The notes beneath the pieces were generated by a model that saw only the letters and a program-made list of their open reading frames with translations, was not told the DNA's origin and made no database searches. Below are positions 34,879 to 44,664 of a stretch of DNA of 64,000 nt, piece by piece. Within the stretch, counting starts at the first letter, position 1, and every line of letters begins with the position of its first letter. The position numbers were made by a program, and so were the translations under genes. Origin of the DNA: Plantago ovata (lineage: Eukaryota; Streptophyta; Magnoliopsida; Lamiales; Plantaginaceae); NCBI GenBank assembly GCA_028274465.1, contig CM051457.1, forward strand, positions 63,736,899 through 63,800,898, written 5' to 3'.

Positions 34879-35006
34879 CCTATTCGAAAGAATAGGTTGG
34901 GACACAAAACAAAAAGAAAAAGAAAAAGGAAACTTTACAACGACTCAAAGACGAAAGACAAGATCAATAAGGCAACCCCCTCCCCAAACCTATTCGATAG
35001 AATAGG
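34879..35006. repeat. Paired hairpins (element B)
   Basis: CCTATTCGAAAGAATAGG (34879-34896) and CCTATTCGATAGAATAGG (34989-35006), again about 110 bp apart and each preceded by CCTCCCCAAA, as in element A. Confidence 0.85.
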
Positions 35007-35698
35007 TTTAATACAAGGAATCGCACACCTCACACTACCTCCTTCCTAGGCATTTGGCAATCTCTAATCGAGATGAAGAACTTGTCACCTCTTACGTACA
35101 TAATTACACGGGTTACAACCATAGACTCTAACATGCATCATTTTATAAGGCCATCGTGAACCACAGCAGAAGAAACACCACTCAAGGTGATGTCGAGACT
35201 ACTAAGCTTAACTAGTGCACATGCGAATGTGACAAACCAAGCGAGATAAGCCTCAAACTACTTGCAAAGTGATGCAACATATGATCAATGGCCATAAACA
35301 CTTAGTCTACTCAATAAAAAAGTTCAAAAGACTTGGCAATAAACTCCACACACAACAACGTGCAACAACTAATCTAGGGATGATATGCATGCAAAAATTT
35401 GAAAAAACACAACAAATCACATGAACTTGAGTAAAATCAGGCATGTACGAACCACACAAGCATATAGTACTGAAAATCCAATACCCCCTCCCCAAACCTA
35501 AACTTTTGCTCGTCCTCGAGCAAAGAAAAGTTGAATGAAAAGGAAAAATTGGATTGAAAGTACACTTCCCTTAGATAAAGGTTCGTGTCCAATCTCCTAT
35601 ATATGAGTAGTACCTGAAAGGACTCAAGAAACATGTGAAAACGGGTGCGCAAAGGTGAGAAGAATGGAAAAAACGAGGAAAATCTGGGTACAGGGTCC

Positions 35699-35850
35699 AG
35701 GCGGACCGCTTGGCAGGAGCCAAGCGGTTCGCTTGTCAAGCGGAGCGCTTGGGAGTCTCCAGGCGCTCCGCTTGAAATTCCCGTAAACTTTTTGATTTAC
35801 TGGAATTTCAAGCGGACCGCTTGGCCCTTCCAAGCGCTTCGCTTGGCACT
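35699..35850. repeat. Palindrome array, family 2 motif, internal region
   Basis: GGCGGACCGCTTGG, CCAAGCGGTTCGCTTG, CAAGCGGAGCGCTTGGG, CAAGCGGACCGCTTGG and CCAAGCGCTTCGCTTGG, downstream of the third ORF. This is the same motif class as in the family 2 LTR. Confidence 0.85.
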
Positions 35851-36301
35851 GTTTCCAGATTTTCGATGTTTTTTCCTATCTTAATCACGTAAGGCACCAA
35901 GACAAACACTAGACTAACGAATCACGACAAAAGGCACACAGGCCACAACTACAAAAGCAAACTAAGAGTACAAGAGTCATAAGTCTCAACATCATACAAC
36001 CAAATCGAAATGAAAAGAGTCTCAACCAACAATAGTAAACAAGCCAAAATAACGATAATATAAAAATACTACCGATAAATGTGGCCTCTGTCGGCTGGTT
36101 TCTCTAGGAGAAGGGGTCGTAGGGGGTGTTAGGAAAGGCACTCCCACTCCCACCGGTTTGATCATAGAAAGTATACCCCGGAATTCGGCGAGCTAAGGCA
36201 TCATGGCGGTTCATCATCTCCTCCTGGTGGGCTCTCCAACGCCTAGTGTCCTCTACTCGAGCGGCTTCCCAACGCTGATCTACACGCCCTTGGAAATCAT
36301 C

Positions 36302-37426
36302 TCAACGCTGCTCCTCCATCACATGGAAGTCCTCCCACCTCTTGACTTCGCGCTCCTCAAATCCCCGGAATTGCTCGATAAGCTGGGTCGACTGAGCCTC
36401 CAACATGGTGTTTTGGAAATTCCCAAACTGATCGACCAAGATCTGGTTGAACTCCGAGAAGTCGAAGCTTCCTTGTCCGGCCGTAGGTGGAGGTGGAGGA
36501 GGTGTCACATGGCGCGTAACTCTTGGTTGCATGGGTTCTCCTTGCTGAATGCACCAAGTCCCGTACAGCTCATTGTACGTATCAATGTAGATGGTTTTCT
36601 TTGGCTTCTTTTCCAGTACGAGGTCGGGAACTCTGGCCTCCTTGCACATGCCCGTGATCAAGTTACCGAAGCCAAGCTTCCGGTTCGCATTACGGCGGCG
36701 CTTGAATTCCTCGAAGATGACGATGCCAGGAGTGAGAGGCAAATCATGCAAGAGAGCATGGACTAAGACTCCGTAATAGGACTGAACCTCGGAATCATGT
36801 GTGCTAGGAATCAGATTGGCTTGAACGAACTTCAACATCATCCTTGCCTTGAAGGAGAGATCGTTGTGGCGCAAAATCCGGGGTGGTTCATCAGGCAATT
36901 CAAAATCTTCCACGGTAATGTCACTCAGTATCTCCATGGGGTAATGATCAGACTCCCGGTCGTAGACATAGAGCTCCGTTGGATCAAATCTCTCGTTGGA
37001 TGTAGGCTGGCGGTTTGGATCCCGCGCCAGTGGCCTTTCCAATCGCATAATGAAGCTAGTGATGCTCAAAGGAGTAAACTTGACCCCAACACCGCGGACG
37101 GGAACCTCACCGGTCCGTTCATTGTAGTCCGTGAAGGCAATGTAGAAGTCCTCCACTACTGCTTGGTCCCAATTTGGCATGACCTCGCCATAGTACTTCC
37201 AGCCTCGCTCAGTAATGAGCTTGTTGAGCTCTCTGGCACCATCCAACTCGCTCTCACCAGCCGTGAAGCGAATGCTCCTCTCAGAAATGTACGTGTGCTT
37301 GTGGGCATGGAAACTCGCTTCGAATTGCCTTGCCCTCCCCGATTGGCGATACTCACCGGGTGTGGACGTTTGTTGGGCACTCGAGGTCCCTTCTCCCCTT
37401 GATTTCTTGGTTCTTCGCGATGCCAT
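36302..37426 (-). CDS. Third ORF of element B: putative plant transposon protein domain
   Basis: I choose ATG 37426 (MASRRTKKSRGEGTSS, basic), because an acceptor-like TTATTCTAG lies 5 nt before it. The domain matches element A's third ORF in order: LNKLITERGWKYYGEV, VVEDFYIAFTDYNERTG, VPVRGVGVKFTPLSITSFIM, FVQANLIPSTHDSEVQSYYG (PF20167 type). A proline run (PPPPPP) and a Q/E-rich, coiled-coil-like tail (FEEREVKRWEDFHVMEEQR) end it. It has no transmembrane segment or signal peptide, so it is not a typical envelope. Identity to the element A protein is low by eye, but both keep long open frames. Confidence 0.75.
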   Translation of the reverse strand: MASRRTKKSRGEGTSSAQQTSTPGEYRQSGRARQFEASFHAHKHTYISERSIRFTAGESELDGARELNKLITERGWKYYGEVMPNWDQAVVEDFYIAFTDYNERTGEVPVRGVGVKFTPLSITSFIMRLERPLARDPNRQPTSNERFDPTELYVYDRESDHYPMEILSDITVEDFELPDEPPRILRHNDLSFKARMMLKFVQANLIPSTHDSEVQSYYGVLVHALLHDLPLTPGIVIFEEFKRRRNANRKLGFGNLITGMCKEARVPDLVLEKKPKKTIYIDTYNELYGTWCIQQGEPMQPRVTRHVTPPPPPPTAGQGSFDFSEFNQILVDQFGNFQNTMLEAQSTQLIEQFRGFEEREVKRWEDFHVMEEQR

Positions 37427-38434
37427 TGTACCTAGAATAATCTTATTAGATAACTTCAAGAGACAATGAGAATTAGACTTGACTCCTAGACTCCAATACT
37501 CACTCAAGTAATCTCATTGTGAGTTTGAGGGCTTGCTAAAGTTCATACGAACAAATAGAGAAGCTTTAACACTTCGTTACGATAAATCCATACGAATCTA
37601 AACCAAGCAAACAAACTATCCAATTGAATTACCCAACCAATCCAACACATTCTCATGCAATCACAACATCACCATAATCATAACATAACTCAAATTCAAG
37701 GCTAACAATCATCAAACAATTATATAGCAAAAATTCGAGCAATAGAATTCATCATAAATCAAGAGGAGCAAAATTCGAATTTGGACATCACATCTAGTAA
37801 GAAACATGCTCAACAATAGTCATCAAACTCTAATTCACCAATGCATAACACAATTGAAGCTAATTAAGATAAAGTCCCAAATTCAAGAAAGTTAGGGTTC
37901 ATGAGAGGTACCTTTGATTCCTTGTTATGGATGCTTCAAACGTGAAATTTGATCGGTTTAGATGATAGAGGGGGTGATGGGCTTTGTAAAATGCACAAGA
38001 TTGCAAGAATTGGCGGAGAATTGAGAGAGATTGAGATTTTTGGGGTGTTAAATCGGCAATGGAGGAAAAAAAACGAAGTGGGGACCTTTGTTGCACAAGT
38101 GCTCCGCTTGTCTTTCTTAAGGAAAGCCAAGCGAAGCGCTTGGCAAGCGGTCCGCTTGGGACCTGCCAAGCGCTCCGCTTGGATTTCCAGTAAGAATGAA
38201 ATTCTTACTGGAAATCCAAGCGGACCGCTTAGGCTTTCCAAGCGGTTCGCTTGGGACCTGGAGCTCCCAAATCCATTTTTTTTCGACTTTTGCTAAATTT
38301 TCACCCCGAAACCTTGTCTAAACAATGAAACAAAATTTAAACGTGCTCCTAATCTATATGCAAGTACCTACAACCTCGGGTTGCCTCCCGAGAAGCGCCT
38401 TCGTTTAAAAGTCGTTGGCTCGACTCTTCACAAC
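37427..38434 (-). other. Spacer between protease and third ORF, element B
   Basis: Non-coding, AT-rich at left. It contains a palindrome array of the family 2 type (38098-38262) including an 18-nt-class inverted pair around ATTTCCAGTAAGAAT/ATTCTTACTGGAAAT. The hairpin CTCGGGTTGCCTCCCGAG (38375-38392) lies about 43 nt past the protease end. Confidence 0.65.
38098..38262. repeat. Palindrome array beside the third ORF, element B
   Basis: Units such as CCAAGCGAAGCGCTTGG, CAAGCGGTCCGCTTGGG, CCAAGCGCTCCGCTTGG, CCAAGCGGACCGCTTAGG and CCAAGCGGTTCGCTTGGG. A larger inverted repeat, CCAGTAAGAAT with ATTCTTACTGG, sits at its centre. Confidence 0.85.
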
Positions 38435-39470
38435 TCATGCGGGATTGATTTCGCCTCGGGTACTAGACTTCCCCCTCCAATTGTCTCTGAAAGCATCAAT
38501 TCCCTGCACATCTTGACGAACATAAAGTGGACCAAAAAATCCTACAAGTTCGTTAGTATCAACATAAGCACATGAATCAACAATGGCTCGCAACGTATGT
38601 TGCTTGACATTTACCTCAAAGTGACATGTTCGGCGATACATGTCTATGACCATATGCACTTTGTTGATGAAGGCTCTACCCAAGAGAACCACATCCTTGA
38701 GCTTAGCAGAAGATGTAGGCATAACGATGAAATTAGTCTTCACCTCTACACCGGCAACCCTCACCGCCAAGTTCTCAATCACACCCAACGACTTTTTCAT
38801 GGACCCATCCGCTAATTGCACCATGCATTTCATAGGTCTCAAGCCAGACAAACCCGACTCTTCATACACGTTCAAGGGTATAACATTCACACCCGCTCCC
38901 GTGTCTAGAGTTGCCACTATTCCGTCCTTCTTCCCCAAGCCGATTTCAACGTCGAAGCTCTCTTGGATGGGCACTTCCACCATATCCACCATCTCATCCT
39001 CAGACGATGAGTTTTCTTTCACCTCTTCAACTATCGCATCAGATTGTGCGACAACTTCCTCTTCCATAACCACCTTAGGAGTCTCAACCTCCTCACTCAC
39101 CTTGCAAGTTTCAGTTATCTTGCAACTTGGCACCTCAACTAGTGCATTGTCTCTCACAACCGTGATCTCCACGGGCAAATCAGTCACCACGGTTATGGCC
39201 ATAGCCTTCTCCGTGTTCCCAGGAAACTTCCCTTGCTCTCTACTAGCCCCCCGATCTATCAACTCTTGCAACTTCTTATGGAGGTTGCTACTACTAGCCT
39301 CAAGCTTCTCAAACCGCTGATTGTTAGTAGCTTCATTACGATAGTAATGCTCCATAAACTTATTTGTCTTCAACACAAGATCGTTGAGAGAAGAGACAAG
39401 AGGTGAAGGAAGCACCCCTCCACCTTGTGGTCCCGAACTAGCAACCTGAGGTGGAGGTGTAGGATTAGAA
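38435..39470 (-). CDS. Gag C-terminus and aspartic protease, element B (family 2)
   Basis: Proline-rich start (NPTPPPQVASSGPQGGG), then a gag tail with LQELIDRGASREQGKFP, an acidic linker and a protease with ATLDTGAGVNVIPLNVYEES (catalytic DTG), MVQLADGSMKKSLGVIENL and DVVLLGRAFINKVHMVIDMY. The role is gag processing. The family 2 sequence meets family 1 gag at about 39471. Confidence 0.85.
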
Positions 39471-40217
39471 GGTTTCCTCCCAAATATTGCCGCGGCATTG
39501 GAAATCCACCACCTGCTGGTTCTCAAAAGTCAGTCCATTGTAGAAGTGTTGGACAAGATCCGAAAGCTCAAAACCAGGGTGAGGGCACTTGTTCATGAGG
39601 TCTTGGAACCTCTCAAACGCGGTGTAGATTGTCTCATCATAGTCTTGTTTGAATCCAGTGATTTGCGCCTTAAACGCGGTAGTCAATGTGTGAGGAAAGT
39701 ATTTTTCCATGAATGCTGAAAAAACCTTTTCCCAAGTGTCAAGCGAACCCGCCGGTAGAGAACTCAACCATGACTTGGCCCTGTCGCCAATTACCATAGC
39801 AAAAACTTTCATTCTCAACTCATCCGCTGTTATTTCAGCTCCGGGTCGTGGGAGTTGGTTGACGAAATCATCGATATCGTGCAAGTACCCCATCACATCA
39901 TCCCTTGCTAAGCCATAGAACCTCGGAAGTTGTTGGAACGCGTGGTTTTCTATTTCCAGATCTCGAGTTGCAGGCGAAAGAACAATCGTCGGTCCCCTCA
40001 TACGATCCTTGGTGGGTTGAACCCATGATTTCAGTGGTCTAGCTTCTGCTATTCCGACGATTTACTTAAAAAGACTGTGTAGAGACTCAGAGAAATCGGT
40101 ATCCTCTATTTCCTCTAGTTCACGTCGTCGAAGTAGTCGCCTTCTTTGGTGGTAGACTCTGTCGATTTCAGCGATTGGTTCAGCAAGCGGTGTTCCCCTA
40201 GATCGTGTACTTCGCAT
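39471..40217 (-). pseudogene. Gag, element B (family 1 type)
   Basis: The gag capsid domain, with almost the same sequence as 31079-31824 (FYGLARDDVMGYLHDIDDF, SLPAGSLDTWEKVFSAFMEK). It is joined on its left to family 2 protease sequence. Fossil. Confidence 0.85.
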
Positions 40218-40335
40218 ACACTATCTGTAACAAGCTAAGAAAGGAGTATCAGAGAGATCAAATAAAATAACACTACTAAAACTATGAATTGAATGCTGAA
40301 AATATATAAAAGCTAAATAGAAAAAAGGAGTATAG

Positions 40336-40353
40336 TCCCCGGCAACGGCGCCA
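40336..40353 (-). promoter_or_regulatory. Primer-binding site, element B
   Basis: TGGCGCCGTTGCCGGGGA on the minus strand, 3 bases inside LTR c, identical to element A. Confidence 0.9.
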
Positions 40354-40356
40354 ATT

Positions 40357-42586
40357 TGATGAACTGGAATTTGTCAGATTCAATTAATCAAATAAATTTA
40401 TTTTTAGCCAAAGGCAATTCACAACTACAACGAAAACCGTAGTGTAGCAGTAAAATATCCTCGAGTGTCGATCTCTAAGGACTATAACTAGCTTTATCTA
40501 ATTTAACTTAAACTATAAAATCAACAAACGACTTAGCACAGATTTTCTTATCATTTATAATGGAAGTTAGTGATAATATGATCATTCAAAGCATAACAGG
40601 TTAATAATCATGCATGAAGTACCCGATCGTTTTGCATAGAAATCTAAGATCATGAATTGTCCAATGTGTTCCGTTCAATTCAACACTACGAAGATAGAGG
40701 GCTTAGATAGATCAAAGAAATAAAGCAATAACTCAATGTCTAATTCGCATTACCGCCATCATGCATAATTAAAAACCCTAGCTAAGAAATCACATACTAT
40801 CACCAACGATAAATTTAGCTACTCATAGATGTCATGCAATCAACAGAAATCAAAGCAAGATTGAATGAAAACTTTTTGAAAGATATATATATAAATAGAA
40901 AAATCGTGAGATACAATGTTACCGATGAAGGTTGTCAATCTCCAAAGAATCGACAACTCACAAGCTCCAAATTGATAAGAAAAATAGTCTCCTATGCTAA
41001 GAATTTCCAGAACTGGCTCTGGAGAATTCCGATCTAAAACTATGTGAAATGGTATGAAAAAAGTTCTGAGAAAGTATGAAAAACATAGAAACATAAGAAA
41101 CTATATATAGGAGTTCGGCACGCGTGGGGCGAGTCGCCCCAGACACCGGGCGAACCGCCTGGTGTGGGGCGAACCGCCCCACTGATGATGTCGTTTTTCA
41201 CTAATTAAATTTGTTTAAAAGCCAAAGAACACTTATCACTACACAAACTAGAGTGCAATGGCAAGTTTTCCCCGAGTGTCGTTCTCTCGGGACCTAACGT
41301 GGCTTTGTTTGTGGTTTTTGCTAGTTATTTCAGACAACGAGTTCAAGTGTTTATGGAATTGTTTTCTTAGAACAAGGCAACGAGAAATCAGATTGTTGTA
41401 ATCAAGTTTGGAAAACGGTTGGTGGTAGAAATCAAATACACATGCATGGGTTACGAATATGCTCACAAGTTCGGTGCGTAAAACCTTCGATCAAGACTGC
41501 TAAGCAACTCGTCTAGGTAACTTTCAAGACACACATCATAAAAGACCACTATCAATACTTTAGAGGTGCTTGTCACTAACACCATTTATCTAGCATGCTG
41601 CAAATCTCTAACATACAATCCTATAGCTTTCATTGACCAAGAGTTTGTCACTATACTCAATTCGAATATATTTTATAGGCAACTAAGAATCATATGAAGG
41701 AATTTGCAGCAAGATTGAATCACAATCTCATGTAAGCATAAACATAACCCATAGCATGCATATTCTACATTCTACCACCAACACAAAGGATTTAGCTACT
41801 CATATTCATCAACATAGACATCAAATCATATGAATTGTAAATAGAATACATCAAATCAAACTACTAGACAAGAGATAATGATACAATGTTACCACCAAGC
41901 TGTCACTAATCGGTGGGTATTGATGAAAACCTCTCCGTAGATGAAACAATGGATGAAATCCTATGCCAAAACCCTTAATCCAATCTAAAATACAATATAA
42001 TCTGAGTTTTCTCTGAGTTTTGGGGCTTAGGAGCTCTCCAAAACGAAGCTAGTGTTCAAAAGTCTCTAAAAAGTAACAGAAGATCAGATCTAAGAAGTAA
42101 AATCCGAAAACGTAACCGCTGCCAAGCGGACCGCTTGGAGAGGCCAAGCGGAACGCTTGGCAAGTGAAGCGCTTGGGCCCTCCAAGCGCTTCGCTTGGCT
42201 GCTGTGCCAAAGCTCCTGGAAAATGAAGCGGAGCGCTTCACTATTCCAGGCGCTTAGCTTGGCTCCTGGGCAGATTTTTGTCTTCAAACTCAATCTTTTT
42301 GCCCTCGTACGGCCCTCGGGTGCCTTGGACTCATCCTTCTCAATGCTTATTGAGGCTCAGACACTCACGAACAAGCAACGGAGATTGAGGAACTTCAACG
42401 GGGCCATCTTTTCCATCAAAAAGGCTCGTTTTTAGCTCCAAAAACGCCGTTTCGTACCTAAGTGTCTGAAAATGAAGAAAACACAAAACGTGACACTATT
42501 CTACAAAACTAACCAAAAAACAAGGCTAAAAGATAGCAAAAGAAGGTAAAAAAGACAAGATGAACGCGTCAAAAATACGTTCATCA
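40357..42586 (-). repeat. Compound LTR c: family 1 head plus complete family 2 LTR
   Basis: Same 2230-bp composite as LTR b. The family 1 part is 40357-41182 and the family 2 part 41183-42586, with palindrome arrays at 41119-41182 and 42119-42264. It ends ACGTTCATCA and abuts the protease of element C, whose flank reads TATGA. Confidence 0.88.
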
Positions 42587-44287
42587 TATGACCCCGTATC
42601 TAGTGTAGCCCGGACATCACCGACACTACGAACCCCGATCTTAACATCGAAGCCGTCTGGAATTGGCTCAGGATCCTCTTGCTCCTCATCACTCACATCA
42701 AAACTGAGGCCTTTATCTTCCTCCTTAGCGAGTGGAGGCTCACCGTTTTCGCAACACTTGCACGCTGCAAACTTCTTAATAGTAATCTCCACAGGGAGAT
42801 CTCCCACCAAAGTGATGGACATCGACTTCTCAGTATTTCTAGGCAACTTCCCCTGCTCCCTACTCGCTCCTCTGTCTATTAGCTCTTGCATCTTTTGGTG
42901 AGCAAGTCTAGTACTTGCCTCCAATTGATCGAGCCTACTCCTCGTCTTCTCCGAATCCTCCTCATACCTCTTCATAAACCCCTGAGTATTATCAACCATC
43001 TTTTGCAAAGTGTCCAAGAGAGCAACTGATTTGGACTTTGGTGCTTCAGTCCTAGGTGGAGGGTTCTCACAATGATCATTACCGTATTTGAGATTACTAC
43101 GGTCTTGGTTGGGTCCATAGGTCTGGTTTTGAGGTCCATACCCTTGGTTGCTTCGGAACCCCTTCTTCCAATATCCACCTCGAGGATTCCTACCATCTTG
43201 CCCATAGCTAGCTTCGCCAAGTTCAGCAGCAAACACCTCTTCTTCTCCTGCTTCCACCCAATAAACCCCATCATTGGCCAAATCGGACCTACACATATGA
43301 GCCCCATGGCCATAGTTCTTGCACACCCTACAAACTTCATTGGAAAGAGGCTGCCCCATCAAGCTCTTAAGAGCCTGCCTCATCTCATGGGCGAAGCCAT
43401 CAAACCTATCCCCACTCACATCGTTCAACAGCACCTCGGGTTTCGATGGAGCTTCAACTACACGCCTCATGTTCATAACCCTAAGGTCCTTGAACAGAGA
43501 TCCCTTCGCGAGCCTTTCGAAACACGCCCACACGTCTTCGGCGGTTTCCTCCCAGATATTTCCTCGGCATTGGAAATCCACAACCTGTTGGCTGTCATAT
43601 GTGAGCCCATTGTAGAAGTGCTGGACAAGGTCGGAGAGTTCCATCCCATGGTGTGGGAACTTGTTCATGAGGTCCTTGTACCTCTCGAGAGCAGTATAGA
43701 TGGTCTCATCGTAGTCTTGCTTGAAACCACTGATTTGCGCCTTCAGCGCGGCAGTAAGAGTATGGGGAAAATACTTCTCCATAAAAGCTGAAAACACCTT
43801 AGCCCAGGTGTCAAGTGATCCGGCTTCCAGAGAGCCTAACCATGCCTTTGCCTTATCTCCAAGACCCATAGAAAAGACCTTCATCCTCAGCTCATCATCT
43901 GTAATCCCAGCTCCAGGTCTTGGAAGATTGTTGATGAAATCCTCAATATCATTCAAGTACCCCATAACATCCTCCCTAGCCAAACCATAGAACCTCGGGA
44001 GTTGCTGGAACATGTGATTCTTGATCTCTAAATCACGAGTTGCAGCAGAGAGAACAATAGCCGGACCTCTCATCCGTTCCTGGTCGGGTTGAACCCATGA
44101 TTTCAAGAGTGGGCGAGCCATCACAAAACCTTCCCAAGAATTCGGTTGCTTAAAAATCTCCTACAGAGAATCAGAGAAATCTTCCTCCACTACCTCAACT
44201 CTAGCACTCACTCGCTTCCTTTGATGATATACCCTATCAATCTCCGCAATAGGTTCAACAAGAGGAATTCCACTAGATCTCGTGCTC
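42587..44287 (-). pseudogene. Gag and start of protease, element C (Athila/Tat-like family 3)
   Basis: Capsid domain (LPRFYGLAREDVMGYLNDIE, AGSLDTWAKVFSAFMEKYFP, FKQDYDETIYTALERYKDLM), zinc knuckle CRVCKNYGHGAHMC, gag tail (LIDRGASREQGKLP) and the protease DTG region, which stops at LTR c. It is related to but distinct from family 1 gag. Its start region at about 44290 is the target of the Reina insertion. Fossil. Confidence 0.85.
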
Positions 44288-44292
44288 CGCAT
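44288..44292. repeat. Target-site duplication of the Reina element, left copy
   Basis: CGCAT, repeated exactly at 49696-49700. On the minus strand it is ATGCG, the gag start codon of element C plus two bases. Confidence 0.9.
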
Positions 44293-44664
44293 TGATAGAA
44301 CCGGAGGTGATTAACAAAAAGTATGAATCAAAGCTGAGATATTTTTGGTGCAACAAGTTGCGTTTTTCTATTAATAAACTCTGAAACAATAAATAAGGAC
44401 AATAAAGAATAAACTCCACTCTTGAGAGAGCGACCAATCCTCAACGGACGACTCGACTGATATCTAAAAGCCTGAATGATAAACTACTGAAGTATGCTCT
44501 TTATATAGGAGTAAACTGTAAACTAATACGAAACCAAATAGGACTCTACTTCTAATTATCTAAGGACTCTAATTTAATAAGTTCCTAATTACTTTTGTCT
44601 TCTAGTGTAAACATATACCACCGGAGGCTTTTCCTTTTGGGATGCGGAATCCGTTTCCGTAACA
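44293..44664 (-). repeat. Reina 3' LTR
   Basis: 372 bp. The minus strand carries a TATA box CCTATATAAAG (about 44509-44519). It is nearly identical to 49325-49695. Confidence 0.9.

Larger units (their letters stand above)
34194..36300 (-). other. 3' non-coding tail of element B
   Basis: Carries a purine-rich tract on the minus strand (34708-34831), paired hairpins (34879-35006), a stem-loop TTGCTTGTCCTCAAGCAA near 34213-34230, a related TTGCTCGTCCTCGAGCAA at about 35505-35522, and a palindrome array (35699-35850). The stem change T to C and A to G in the second form is compensatory. No gene is seen. Confidence 0.75.
34194..40356 (-). mobile_element. Element B internal region (Athila/Tat-like recombinant, no pol seen)
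   Basis: Minus-strand order: PBS, family 1 gag, family 2 protease, hairpin, third ORF, palindromes, paired hairpins, purine-rich stretch, PPT. The gag part (39471-40356) is near identical to element A, while everything left of 39471 belongs to the diverged family 2. With its compound LTRs, element B is a mosaic of two families. No RT or integrase is recognisable. Confidence 0.82.

Noticed and set aside
31964-42586. A simple nested insertion of one complete element between LTR b and LTR c
   Set aside because: No 5-bp target duplication flanks 31964 and 42586, and the left flank is element A's own primer site and gag, so an array or recombination model fits better.
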